DNA of 64,000 bases from Polynucleobacter sp. MWH-UH24A (GTDB lineage Bacteria > Pseudomonadota > Gammaproteobacteria > Burkholderiales > Burkholderiaceae), in the NCBI RefSeq assembly GCF_018687475.1, contig NZ_CP061292.1:310001-374000 (forward strand), in the 5' to 3' direction. The notes under the pieces were generated by a model. The model made no database searches, had not been told where the DNA came from, and saw only the letters and a list, made by a program, of their open reading frames with translations. Made by a program: the position numbers and the translations under genes. Positions 1 to 8,899 of this stretch are shown one piece after another. Positions within the stretch are counted from its first letter, which is position 1. The number at the start of each line of letters is the position of its first letter.

Positions 1-584
1 TTGCTAACTATTTCTTGCATACCTCAGACATCACTTTTGATATGCAGAAAAATAGTATGGAGGTTCATGAACAATTTGCAGAACCCTGGAAAGTAACACT
101 CGTAGATACTGGTGAGGAAACAAAGACTGGTGGCCGACTAAAGCGAGTTGGCCAATACATCAAGGATGAAGAGGCCTTTTGCTTTACATATGGCGATGGT
201 ATTTCAGATATTAATATTAAAAATTTAGTTACGTTTCACCAGCAGCAAAGTGCCCAGGCAACATTGACGGCCGTGTATCCCCCAGGGCGTTTTGGCGCAT
301 TGGATATTAATGATCATAAAGTGACCTCATTCAAAGAAAAGCCGAAAGGTGATGGTGGAATGATTAATGGTGGTTTTTTTGTGTTGTCTCCTTCAGTTTT
401 ATCTCTGTTGAAAGATGACTCTACCGTATGGGAGCAAGAGCCATTAGAGACATTAGCTAGAACTAATGAGATGGCAGCTTATGCTCACTTAGGTTTTTGG
501 CACCCGATGGATACCCTTCGGGATAAAAATTATCTTGAAGAGCTTTGGTCCTCCGGCTTAGCACCTTGGAAAGTTTGGCCGTGA
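1..584 (+). CDS. rfbF: glucose-1-phosphate cytidylyltransferase, 5' end missing
   Basis: Makes CDP-glucose from CTP and glucose 1-phosphate, the first step towards CDP-linked 3,6-dideoxyhexoses. The reading frame is open from base 3, so the gene begins outside the window and roughly the first quarter is missing. Seen: the family segment NYFLHTSDITFDM, then EPWKVTLVDTG and TGGRLKRV, and later FKEKPKGDGGMINGGFF near the sugar-binding region. The stop at 582-584 overlaps the GTG start of rfbG by 4 bases, indicating translational coupling. The order rfbF-rfbG-rfbH is the classical one in Salmonella and Yersinia O-antigen clusters, which supports the call. Confidence 0.93.
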   Translation, partial: ANYFLHTSDITFDMQKNSMEVHEQFAEPWKVTLVDTGEETKTGGRLKRVGQYIKDEEAFCFTYGDGISDINIKNLVTFHQQQSAQATLTAVYPPGRFGALDINDHKVTSFKEKPKGDGGMINGGFFVLSPSVLSLLKDDSTVWEQEPLETLARTNEMAAYAHLGFWHPMDTLRDKNYLEELWSSGLAPWKVWP

Positions 585-1663
585 AATTTTCTTCTGTCAC
601 CCCAACTTTTTGGGCGGATAAAAAGGTCTTCTTGACAGGTCATACAGGTTTTAAAGGTGGGTGGTTATCTTTGTGGTTGACTTCTATGGGAGCAAAAGTG
701 GTTGGCTTTGCTTTAGAGCCAAATACTCAGCCTAATTTATTTGAAGTGTTGAAAGTATCTAGTCTAATTGAGAAATCTCATATTGGTGATGTTCAAGATT
801 TTGAGTATTTGAACCAATCAATGTTCTCGGCTCAACCAGATGTGTTAATTCATATGGCTGCTCAACCATTGGTAAGATATTCATATTCAAATCCAGTTGA
901 GACCTATGCAACTAATGTTATGGGGACAGTGCATGTATTAGAGGCGTCCCGTCAAATTAGCAGCTTAAAGGCAACCGTTATTGTAACTACTGATAAGTGT
1001 TACGAAAATAAAGAGTGGGAGTGGGGATACCGTGAAAATGATCCTATGGGTGGTTACGACCCCTACAGTAATAGTAAGGGTTGCGCAGAATTAGTAACCG
1101 CAGCTTATCGCCAATCATTTTTTTCTCAGGATAAATGGATAAAACATCAAAATGCTGTTGCGTCTGCTCGAGCTGGTAATGTAATTGGTGGGGGAGATTG
1201 GTCTAAAGACAGATTAATTCCAGATGCTATCAAAGCTTTCGAGGCACGACAAACACTAAAAATTCGCAACCCGCTAGCGACCAGACCTTGGCAACATGTT
1301 TTGGAGCCTCTATCTGGATATTTGATTTTAGCTCAGGCGCTTTATGAGCGAGGAATGATCTATGCATCTCCTTGGAATTTTGGACCGCAAGATGAAGATG
1401 TCCGATCGGTTCAAGAGGTAATTAATTTATTGATTAAACAATGGGGATGTGCTAGTTGGGAAAAAGAAGGTGAGGAACAGCCTCATGAAGCAAATTTTCT
1501 TAAGTTGGATTGCTCTAAAGCTAGGCAACATTTGGCTTGGGTACCTAAATGGAATTTAGAAACAGCAATTAAAAAAAGTGTAGATTGGCAAAGAGCTTTT
1601 CAAGAAAAGAAAGATATGCAAGAAATTAGTCTTTCTCAAATTAAGCAGTATATGAATAACTAG
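581..1663 (+). CDS. rfbG: CDP-glucose 4,6-dehydratase
   Basis: NAD-dependent short-chain dehydrogenase that converts CDP-glucose to CDP-4-keto-6-deoxyglucose; cytosolic. I chose the GTG at 581 (360 aa), which overlaps the rfbF stop. An open frame continues up to 545, but that part is antisense-like and lies inside rfbF. The Rossmann motif GHTGFKG is at residues 20-26, the strand-end motif TTDKCYENKEW is typical of RfbG, and YSNSK supplies the catalytic Tyr and Lys. Length matches the family (about 360 aa). A 15-base gap separates it from rfbH. Confidence 0.93.
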   Translation: MKFSSVTPTFWADKKVFLTGHTGFKGGWLSLWLTSMGAKVVGFALEPNTQPNLFEVLKVSSLIEKSHIGDVQDFEYLNQSMFSAQPDVLIHMAAQPLVRYSYSNPVETYATNVMGTVHVLEASRQISSLKATVIVTTDKCYENKEWEWGYRENDPMGGYDPYSNSKGCAELVTAAYRQSFFSQDKWIKHQNAVASARAGNVIGGGDWSKDRLIPDAIKAFEARQTLKIRNPLATRPWQHVLEPLSGYLILAQALYERGMIYASPWNFGPQDEDVRSVQEVINLLIKQWGCASWEKEGEEQPHEANFLKLDCSKARQHLAWVPKWNLETAIKKSVDWQRAFQEKKDMQEISLSQIKQYMNN

Positions 1664-1678
1664 GAGTTTGTAATTGAT

Positions 1679-3022
1679 ATGAATGTGCAAACAATTGATG
1701 AGAAAAAGAGGCAACAGGAAAAAATACGTCAGCAAATTGCAGTATTAGTTGATGAATATGCTGCAATTGAGTTTGCGCAAAGATCATTTGTTCCCGGGAA
1801 AACTGTTGTGCCGCCATCTGGCAAAGTAATTGGGGCTCAAGAGTTGAAAAATATGATTGATGCCTCTTTAGATGGTTGGCTTACAGCAGGTCGTTTTAAT
1901 GACTTATTTGAAAAAAAATTAGCTGAATTTATTGGCGTTAAACATGTTATTACGGTTAATTCAGGCTCTTCTGCAAATTTAGTCGCATTTTCAACATTGA
2001 CCTCGCCTAAATTAGGTGAGCGTGCTATCAAGCGTGGTGATGAAGTGATTGGCGTTGCAGCTGGTTTTCCAACAACAGTCAATCCGATAATTCAATTTGG
2101 CGCTATACCTGTTTTTGTGGATATCGATCCCCTAACGCTCAACATTGATGTCAAAAAAATTGAGGCAGCGATTGGCCAAAAAACAAAAGCTATCATGTTG
2201 GCGCACTCTTTAGGAAATCCTTTTAACTTGGATGTAGTGACTGATTTGTGTAAAAAGTACAACCTTTGGTTGGTAGAGGATTGCTGTGATGCTTTAGGAT
2301 CTACCTATAAGGATCGTATGGTTGGCACATTTGGGGATATTGCAACCTTGAGCTTTTATCCCGCTCATCATATCACCATGGGGGAAGGTGGAGCAGTATT
2401 TACAAATAATTATGAGTTAAAGCAGATTGCTGAGAGTTTTCGCGATTGGGGTCGTGATTGTTATTGTCCTCCTGGAACAGATAATACCTGTGGTAAAAGA
2501 TTTTGCTGGAAGCTAGGAAATTTGCCTGAAGGATACGATCATAAATATACCTACAGTCATTTGGGTTATAACTTAAAAATCACAGATATGCAAGCTGCTT
2601 GTGCTGTTGCACAGTTAGAAAAGGCTCCTGAATTTATTCAAAAGCGTAAAAACAACTTCAAATTTTTAAATCAGCGCTTAAAATCATGTGAAGATTATTT
2701 ACAATTGCCTGTCTGTACGGAAGACTCTAATCCATCCTGGTTTGGTTTTCCAATTACGCTAAAAAAGAAATCACCCGTGTCAAGATTGGATTTAACTACA
2801 TATCTTGATCAAAATAAGATTGGCACGCGTTTATTATTTGCAGGTAATTTAATTCGTCAGCCATATATGGTTAATGTAAAGTATCGAGTGAGTGGTGCCT
2901 TAACTCACACAGATAATGTTATGAGTAATACCTTTTGGATTGGTGTACAGCCCGCACTCACAGAAGAAATACTCGACTTTGTTGCGACTAAAATTGAAAC
3001 ATATTTAGGTGTAAATTTTTGA
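1679..3022 (+). CDS. rfbH: CDP-4-keto-6-deoxyglucose 3-dehydrase (E1)
   Basis: PMP- and [2Fe-2S]-dependent C-3 deoxygenase acting on CDP-4-keto-6-deoxyglucose. It has an aminotransferase fold, but the PLP lysine is replaced by histidine: [10 protein letters not shown] places His230 where DegT-family enzymes have Lys, the hallmark of E1. Cys261, Cys263, Cys271 and Cys276 follow with the spacing of the family's iron-sulphur ligands. Length 447 aa is close to the usual 437. The partner reductase E3 (RfbI/DdhD/AscD) is not in the window. The stop overlaps the next start as TGATG. An AGGAG lies about 12 bases upstream of the ATG. Confidence 0.95.
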   Translation: MNVQTIDEKKRQQEKIRQQIAVLVDEYAAIEFAQRSFVPGKTVVPPSGKVIGAQELKNMIDASLDGWLTAGRFNDLFEKKLAEFIGVKHVITVNSGSSANLVAFSTLTSPKLGERAIKRGDEVIGVAAGFPTTVNPIIQFGAIPVFVDIDPLTLNIDVKKIEAAIGQKTKAIMLAHSLGNPFNLDVVTDLCKKYNLWLVEDCCDALGSTYKDRMVGTFGDIATLSFYPAHHITMGEGGAVFTNNYELKQIAESFRDWGRDCYCPPGTDNTCGKRFCWKLGNLPEGYDHKYTYSHLGYNLKITDMQAACAVAQLEKAPEFIQKRKNNFKFLNQRLKSCEDYLQLPVCTEDSNPSWFGFPITLKKKSPVSRLDLTTYLDQNKIGTRLLFAGNLIRQPYMVNVKYRVSGALTHTDNVMSNTFWIGVQPALTEEILDFVATKIETYLGVNF

Positions 3023-4086
3023 TGTATCTTTGCCCGGAAGAGGATCTTGAAGCTATTTCTGATGGAATGAAGTTAGATCTTGAGAAACTTCGTAACAAAA
3101 AAATATTTTTAACCGGGGCAACAGGGTTTATAGGTAAAAACCTAGTTGAATGCCTTTTATGGATTAATGAAAAAAACAGCCTCAATATAGAAATATTGGC
3201 TATCTCAAGAGATTGTGAAAAGTTTTACCGAAATTATCCGCACTTTAAGAAGCACACCCAGTTCAAACTTTATCAAAGTGACGTATGTGATAACTTGTGT
3301 AATTTACCAATCAAAAGAATTGATTTTGTAATCCATGCCGCTACAGATGTGTTGCAACAATTCGATCCTATGCAAATTCTCAGAACTAGTTTGGATGGCA
3401 CTTCAAATGTATTATCTTATTCTATTGAGTTAGGTTGTGAACGCTTTTTGTTGCTTAGTTCTGGCGCAGTATATGGCAAGTCACCCAACGCTAATGTCAA
3501 ATTTTCGGAGTCGTATATTGGTGGAGCTGATCTTGTATCTCCAAAATCAGCTTACGCGTTAGGAAAGCAGTTATCAGAATGGTTGACCCAACAAGTTAGT
3601 AGCCTGAGTATCAAGGTAAAAATTGCAAGATGTTTTGCATTCGTCGGGCCTTATTTGCCGCTAAACCAACATTTCGCTATTGGTAACTTTATCGAGGCGT
3701 CTCTTCAAGGTCATACTATTGAAATTAGGGGTGATGGAACGCCATTGCGTACGTATATGTATACCTCGGATTTATGCATTTGTTTGTTGAAAATACTTTT
3801 ATCAGATAATTCAAATAATGTATTTAATGTAGGAGGCGATGAAGTAGTTTCAATTAGGAAGTTAGCTAATATTGTCAAAGACACACTTAATTCTGATGTC
3901 TGTATAAATATTCATCAGGTTAATAATAAAACTATTGACTCATATATTCCTGATATCAATAGAATTAAGCAAGCTTTACACGTAATACCTAAGATTAATT
4001 TGCGTGATGCAATTCGAAAAACTGCTGATTGGAATTTGAGATATGAAAATATCAAGCAAAGAGCTGTCAAAAAATATTCGAATTAA
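3022..4086 (+). CDS. NAD(P)-dependent sugar epimerase/reductase of the extended SDR family
   Basis: A 354-aa extended SDR. The NAD-binding motif TGATGFIG is near residue 30, the active-site region SSGAVYG supplies the Ser/Thr, and YALGK supplies the Tyr/Lys pair. The ATG at 3022 overlaps the rfbH stop by one base; a TTG at 3019 is less likely. Its position after rfbH suggests it reduces or epimerises the CDP-4-keto-3,6-dideoxyhexose, in the role of RfbJ/RfbS-type synthases. It is about 70 aa longer than RfbS/Prt and I cannot assign abequose, paratose or another product. Its 3' end overlaps the next gene by 44 bases. Confidence 0.75.
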   Translation: MYLCPEEDLEAISDGMKLDLEKLRNKKIFLTGATGFIGKNLVECLLWINEKNSLNIEILAISRDCEKFYRNYPHFKKHTQFKLYQSDVCDNLCNLPIKRIDFVIHAATDVLQQFDPMQILRTSLDGTSNVLSYSIELGCERFLLLSSGAVYGKSPNANVKFSESYIGGADLVSPKSAYALGKQLSEWLTQQVSSLSIKVKIARCFAFVGPYLPLNQHFAIGNFIEASLQGHTIEIRGDGTPLRTYMYTSDLCICLLKILLSDNSNNVFNVGGDEVVSIRKLANIVKDTLNSDVCINIHQVNNKTIDSYIPDINRIKQALHVIPKINLRDAIRKTADWNLRYENIKQRAVKKYSN

Positions 4087-4852
4087 TGCGCTAAAGATGG
4101 TTACTAAGGCAAACGCATCCCACATAGGAAGCGCCTTATCAATCGCCGATATCGTTGGCGTCCTGTATGCTGATGTTCTAAAAATTTTTCCTCGAAATCC
4201 AAAAAACCCCTGTAGGGATAGATTAATTCTTAGTAAGGGACACGCTTGCGTGACTATCTACGCTGCATTAGCTGAAATGAAATTTTTCCCCAAAAAAAAT
4301 TTAGAAACTTATGGTGATGATTTTTCGCTAATGATGAATCATATTAGTCACAAAGTTCCAGGGGTTGAATTTTCCTCGGGTTCTCTTGGGCATGGTTTGC
4401 CCTTTGGTGTTGGTAAAGCGCTTTATGCTAAGCGTCGGAATCTATGTTGGCGTGTTTTTGTGATTTTAAGTGATGGCGAGTTAAATGAGGGAAGTAATTG
4501 GGAGGCTCTAATGTTTGCATCTCATCATCAATTATGTAATTTAACAGTTATTGTCGACTACAATAAACTTCAAAGTTTAACGAGTATAGATAAGACGCTT
4601 GCCTTAGAACCACTTTCAGAAAAATTTAGATCATTTGGGGCTGATGTAGTTGAGTTGAATGGACATGATCATGTTATGTTGTCTCAGGTACTGAAAGTTT
4701 CCGGTATTAATAGACCTAAAGTGATCATTGCGCATACCATTAAAGGTAAGGGTGTAAGTTTTATGGAGAATCAGGTGTTATGGCATTATCGCAGTCCCAA
4801 TAATGATGAGCTTTTACAAGCCATCAAAGAGATTGAGTCAGAGAATGCGTAA
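4043..4852 (+). CDS. transketolase, N-terminal (TPP-binding) subunit
   Basis: First half of a split transketolase (269 aa). It carries the thiamine diphosphate/Mg motif as SDGELNEGSNWEA (residues 143-155) ending in VDYN at 171-174, preceded by SLGHGLPFGVGKA. It corresponds to the PP domain and needs the next gene (Pyr domain) to form an active enzyme. The start at 4043 lies 44 bases inside the upstream SDR gene, and the stop overlaps the next gene by 8 bases. Its place in a CDP-dideoxysugar operon suggests either two-carbon branching of a keto sugar or supply of sedoheptulose 7-phosphate for the heptose genes at 10.7-14.3 kb. Both are inferences. Confidence 0.9.
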   Translation: MKISSKELSKNIRINALKMVTKANASHIGSALSIADIVGVLYADVLKIFPRNPKNPCRDRLILSKGHACVTIYAALAEMKFFPKKNLETYGDDFSLMMNHISHKVPGVEFSSGSLGHGLPFGVGKALYAKRRNLCWRVFVILSDGELNEGSNWEALMFASHHQLCNLTVIVDYNKLQSLTSIDKTLALEPLSEKFRSFGADVVELNGHDHVMLSQVLKVSGINRPKVIIAHTIKGKGVSFMENQVLWHYRSPNNDELLQAIKEIESENA

Positions 4853-5729
4853 AGCCTTCATTGATGAGTTAATAAAGATTGCTAAGGTCAATCGGAATAT
4901 TGTCTTGATAGTTGGGGATTTGGGATTCTCAGTTGTTGAGCCCTTTCAGGAGCAATTTCCAGATCGATTTTTTAATGCTGGCGTAGCTGAGCAAAATATG
5001 ATGAGTATGGCAGCAGGGTTGGCTTCAGAGGGTTGTCATGTCTTTATTTATTCGATTGCTAATTTTCCGACATTCAGGTGTGCTGAGCAAATTAGGAATG
5101 ATGTTGCCTATCATCAGTTACCAGTTACTATTGTTGCTATAGGGGGTGGTTTAGCATATGGAAATTTGGGCTATTCGCATCATGCGGTACAAGATTATGC
5201 GTTAATGAGGTCTATGCCAAATATGCTTATATCAGCCCCCGGAGACCCAATGGAGGTACGTGCATGTCTGCGATATTTAACCGAATATCCTCAGCCCTCC
5301 TATTTAAGATTGGGCAAGGAAGGCGAGGCGTTTATGCATGATTCTTTACCAAATTTAGAGCCTGGTATTTGGAAAAAAATATCAAAAAATAACAAAACAG
5401 CTTCTAAAGCGATTATTACTACTGGAAATGGCCTGCAGATTGCAGCCGGTTGGCAAAAAGGCGGTCGATACCCTGATTTCGAATTGTATAGTCTACCGTT
5501 ATGGGGTATGAGCTATAAAAAAGACCAACCCAAACAGATAGAGAAATTTGATCAAATTATGACCATTGAAGATCATTTATTAGATGCTGGGTTTGGTAGC
5601 TGGTTACTAGAGTCCTTAACTACGACCCCCCACTTGATGCAAAGAATTAGCATAAAAGCTCTTAACCCTATTGTTTGTGGGCTAGTTGCTAGTCAGTCTG
5701 CATTACAGTCGAAGGGTGGTCTTTCTTAG
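4845..5729 (+). CDS. transketolase, C-terminal (pyrimidine-binding) subunit
   Basis: Second half of the split transketolase (294 aa from the ATG at 4845). It has the Pyr-domain features FNAGVAEQNMMSMAAGLA (Glu that activates TPP) and HHAVQDYALMRSMPNM. The frame stays open to an ATG at 4803, but the start at 4845 gives the usual N-terminus and a short overlap with the upstream subunit. A poorly conserved C-terminal domain follows. After the stop comes a 270-base AT-rich gap, so the first operon probably ends here, though I see no convincing terminator. Confidence 0.9.
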   Translation: MRKAFIDELIKIAKVNRNIVLIVGDLGFSVVEPFQEQFPDRFFNAGVAEQNMMSMAAGLASEGCHVFIYSIANFPTFRCAEQIRNDVAYHQLPVTIVAIGGGLAYGNLGYSHHAVQDYALMRSMPNMLISAPGDPMEVRACLRYLTEYPQPSYLRLGKEGEAFMHDSLPNLEPGIWKKISKNNKTASKAIITTGNGLQIAAGWQKGGRYPDFELYSLPLWGMSYKKDQPKQIEKFDQIMTIEDHLLDAGFGSWLLESLTTTPHLMQRISIKALNPIVCGLVASQSALQSKGGLS

Positions 5730-5999
5730 AGCCATTGCTCTATGGTAAAGGTCGCATATAACGAGTTTTATCATTTACAAGTCTTATGAAAATTTTTTGT
5801 GTTGATCTCAGTTGTGTTAAGAAATACACCAATCTCGCATTTTATCGTAATTCGAAGATCAAAAAATTTAAAAAATTCAGTATATGTTCCCTGTTGTAAA
5901 TTTGCTGCAATAGATTTGATAAATTTAAAGGTAAATCATGCTTTGCAGTACTGTAAAATGGTTTGTTTTCTCAGGCTAGATTTAGATAGAGTTAAACCT

Positions 6000-7805
6000 A
6001 TGTTGGATCTAAGTAACGGGCAGTCAGTTCAAGGCAGGCAATCTATATCAAGCCTACTAAAGCGCCTCTGGCATCAAATTAGCCGTCGACGTCGTTTGCA
6101 ATTTGCGATATTAGTTCTGTTGATGATGCTTAGCTCCTTTGCAGAGGTTATTAGTATTGGAGCAGTATTGCCTTTTCTAGGCGTACTAACTGCGCCAGAG
6201 AGCGTTTTCAATACGCCTTCTTTACAACCCTTTATTCAGACTTTAAAAATCACTGAGCCTTCCGAGCTTTTGTTACCACTTACGATTAGCTTCGGAATGG
6301 CAGCATTGATAGCTGGTGCTATGCGTTTGCTATTATTATGGGCTAGTATCCGCTTGTCGTTTGCCACCGGTGCTGACCTGAGTATCAGCATTTATCGACG
6401 TACGCTTTATCAGCCTTATGCTGCACAGTGTGCCCGCAATAGTAGTGAAGTCATTAATGGCATAACCACTAAAACTAATTATGTTGCTGGAGTGGTGGCA
6501 AATGTAATCAGTATTATTACTTCAAGCATCATGCTTATTGCCATCCTAATCATCCTGTTATTGGTTAATCCTGTTATAGCGCTGGCATCATTCGGCGGAT
6601 TTGGTGTGCTTTATCTATTAATAATTAAATTTTCCCGTAATCAATTGATGATTAATAGCCAGATCAATGCGCGTGAGTCAACTCTTGTTATTAAATCCCT
6701 GCAAGAGGGTCTGGGCGGTATTCGCGATGTTCTGATAGATGGAAGTCAAGCAACTTACTGCAAGATTTATGCTAAAGCTGACCATTCCTATCGACGTGCT
6801 CAAGGTAACATTGCGTTTATCAGTAATAGCCCTCGTTATGTAATGGAGGCCTTGGGAATGGTACTCTTGGCTACATTGGCTTATTTACTAATGTATCAAG
6901 ATGAAGGTATCGCTAAGACTATTCCAATTCTTGGTGCTATGGCATTAGGCGCACAGCGATTGTTACCTGTCTTACAACAGGCATATAGTTCTTGGTCAGG
7001 TATACGCGGTAGCCAAGCTTCATTGCAAGACGCCCTAGAATTACTCGAGCAGCCTTTACCTGATTATGCTGATCTTCCAGCTGCCTACCCATTGCCTTTC
7101 ATGCATAAGATCGTACTTAGGCAGATAAATTTTGCTTATTCCATGCTATCACCTTATGTGCTGAGGGGGGTAAATTTAACCATCCCTAAGGGAGGTCGCG
7201 TTGGTTTTATTGGTGTTACAGGCAGCGGTAAAAGTACACTGCTCGATATCATAATGGGCCTTTTGCAGCCGACAAATGGAGTAATTGAAGTAGATGGTTG
7301 CCCCATTACGCTCGGCAATCACCGACAATGGCAGGCTCAAATTGCCCATGTACCACAAGTTATCTTTTTGGCTGACTGCTCTGTTGCTGAAAATATTGCA
7401 TTTGGCCTACCCAAGGAACACATAGATTTTGAACGTGTCATGTTTGCTGCACAACAGGCACAGATATCCGAGACTATTGAAAGCTGGCCTCAGAAATACC
7501 AGACTTTTGTCGGTGAGCGTGGAGTACGTCTATCGGGTGGCCAGCGTCAGCGAATAGGAATTGCACGTGCTTTATACAAGCAAGCAAATGTTATTATTTT
7601 TGACGAGGCAACCAGCGCCCTGGATAGCGAAACTGAGATGGCAGTCATGCAAGCAATCGAGGGCTTAAGCGCAAATCTTACCCTATTAATTATCGCTCAT
7701 CGCATTACTACATTAAAAAATTGTACACAAATAGTAGAGATGAGTAGCGGCACTATCAAACGCGTAGGAACTTATCAGCAAATGATAAATCAGCTTACGA
7801 CTTAG
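6000..7805 (+). CDS. PglK-like ABC half-transporter, candidate lipid-linked glycan flippase
   Basis: Fused permease-ATPase of 601 aa. The first 320 residues hold about six hydrophobic segments. The ATPase domain follows with Walker A GVTGSGKST (about residue 405), signature LSGGQRQR (about 510), Walker B VIIFDEATSALD and an H-loop IAHR. The opening SSFAEVISIGAVLPFLGVL resembles PglK, the ABC flippase for lipid-linked oligosaccharides in Campylobacter. The frame is open back to 5799, but that extension has no transporter character, so I start at the ATG at 6000. It stands alone between two operons. No Wzx homologue was seen, so this is the best flippase candidate (inference). Confidence 0.82.
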   Translation: MLDLSNGQSVQGRQSISSLLKRLWHQISRRRRLQFAILVLLMMLSSFAEVISIGAVLPFLGVLTAPESVFNTPSLQPFIQTLKITEPSELLLPLTISFGMAALIAGAMRLLLLWASIRLSFATGADLSISIYRRTLYQPYAAQCARNSSEVINGITTKTNYVAGVVANVISIITSSIMLIAILIILLLVNPVIALASFGGFGVLYLLIIKFSRNQLMINSQINARESTLVIKSLQEGLGGIRDVLIDGSQATYCKIYAKADHSYRRAQGNIAFISNSPRYVMEALGMVLLATLAYLLMYQDEGIAKTIPILGAMALGAQRLLPVLQQAYSSWSGIRGSQASLQDALELLEQPLPDYADLPAAYPLPFMHKIVLRQINFAYSMLSPYVLRGVNLTIPKGGRVGFIGVTGSGKSTLLDIIMGLLQPTNGVIEVDGCPITLGNHRQWQAQIAHVPQVIFLADCSVAENIAFGLPKEHIDFERVMFAAQQAQISETIESWPQKYQTFVGERGVRLSGGQRQRIGIARALYKQANVIIFDEATSALDSETEMAVMQAIEGLSANLTLLIIAHRITTLKNCTQIVEMSSGTIKRVGTYQQMINQLTT

Positions 7806-7837
7806 AGCAACTTAGACTAATCGGCAGTGTATGTTAA

Positions 7838-7851
7838 GGTTAAATTTAACC
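7838..7851. promoter_or_regulatory. 14-bp perfect palindrome in the gap before the heptose operon
   Basis: GGTTAAATTTAACC lies 30 bases after the ABC transporter stop and about 90 bases before the start of the next operon. It could be a binding site for a dimeric regulator. No T-run follows, so it is not a typical terminator. In AT-rich DNA a site like this can arise by chance. Confidence 0.25.
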
Positions 7852-7942
7852 AAGAGTTAATTCTCATAATAGCCGCCTTACTATCTAATCCCTTAAAATA
7901 GTATCTTGTTAATTAACATTTTGCGTTAAACGGAATAGAACT

Positions 7943-8899
7943 ATGAAATGCATGGTAACAGGATGCGCAGGTTTTATAGGGAGCTCACTCGTTGATCGAC
8001 TTTTATTAGAGGGACACATAGTTTATGGTATTGATAATTTTTCCTCGGGACAGCGTCGTTTTTTAAATAACGCATTATTAAATAATTCATTTACTCTTTT
8101 TGAAGTTGATTTACTTAATCTTGACAAATTAAAAAATATTTTTAAAAATATCGATTTAGTATTTCACTTATCAGCAAATGCAGATGTTCGCTTTGGTACC
8201 AATCACCCGCGCAAGGACCTTGAGCAGAACACCATAGTAACCTATAATGTCTTAGAGGCTATGCGCTTCAATGGAGTCAAACAAATTGTTTTTTCTTCGA
8301 CCGGTTCAGTATATGGCGAGTCGCCAGTTATTCCCACCCCTGAAAATGGACCATTTCCAATTCAAACCTCATTGTATGGAGCTTCTAAGGTTGCGTGTGA
8401 AGGATTAATAGCCGCATATTGTGAAGGTTTTGGTTTTCGATCTTGGATCTTTAGATTTGTTTCAATTCTAGGCGAACGTTATACGCATGGACATATTTTT
8501 GATTTTTATCGTAAGCTAAAAATAAACCCAACACGTTTGGAAGTGTTGGGTAATGGTAAGCAACGTAAGTCATATCTATATATTCAAGACTGTATTGATG
8601 CGATTTTATTAGCTACAGCTAAATCTAGTGATAAAGTGAATATTTTTAATTTAGGTGTTGACAGTTATGTTCAGGTAAACGATTCTATTAACTGGATTTG
8701 CAAGGAGTTGGGGGTTAGCCCGGCGCTTGATTATTCTGGTGGGGATCGGGGTTGGATAGGGGATAACCCATTTATCTTTTTGAATACAAATAAAATAAAT
8801 GCACTTGGGTGGCGACCAAAAGTCTCTATCGAAGAGGGCATTATTAAGACAGTAAAATTTTTACGATCGAATGAATGGGTATTTGAGGCACGCTTATGA
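7943..8899 (+). CDS. NAD-dependent nucleotide-sugar epimerase/dehydratase
   Basis: Extended SDR (318 aa) of the UDP-glucose 4-epimerase/dTDP-glucose dehydratase type. It has GCAGFIG at the N-terminus, VYGIDNFSSG after the second strand, HLSANADVRFG, SSTGSVYGES and the catalytic pair in YGASK. It is the first gene of a tight operon running to 14295 and overlaps the next gene by 4 bases (ATGA). Substrate unknown. The context (GDP-heptose genes) suggests it modifies a nucleotide-activated heptose or a co-made sugar, but nothing in the sequence fixes this. Confidence 0.8.
   Translation: MKCMVTGCAGFIGSSLVDRLLLEGHIVYGIDNFSSGQRRFLNNALLNNSFTLFEVDLLNLDKLKNIFKNIDLVFHLSANADVRFGTNHPRKDLEQNTIVTYNVLEAMRFNGVKQIVFSSTGSVYGESPVIPTPENGPFPIQTSLYGASKVACEGLIAAYCEGFGFRSWIFRFVSILGERYTHGHIFDFYRKLKINPTRLEVLGNGKQRKSYLYIQDCIDAILLATAKSSDKVNIFNLGVDSYVQVNDSINWICKELGVSPALDYSGGDRGWIGDNPFIFLNTNKINALGWRPKVSIEEGIIKTVKFLRSNEWVFEARL

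Noticed and set aside
5799..5999. In-frame N-terminal extension of the ABC transporter
   Set aside because: No transporter-like sequence or good ribosome-binding site; the translation looks like random AT-rich DNA. The start at 6000 gives the expected length.
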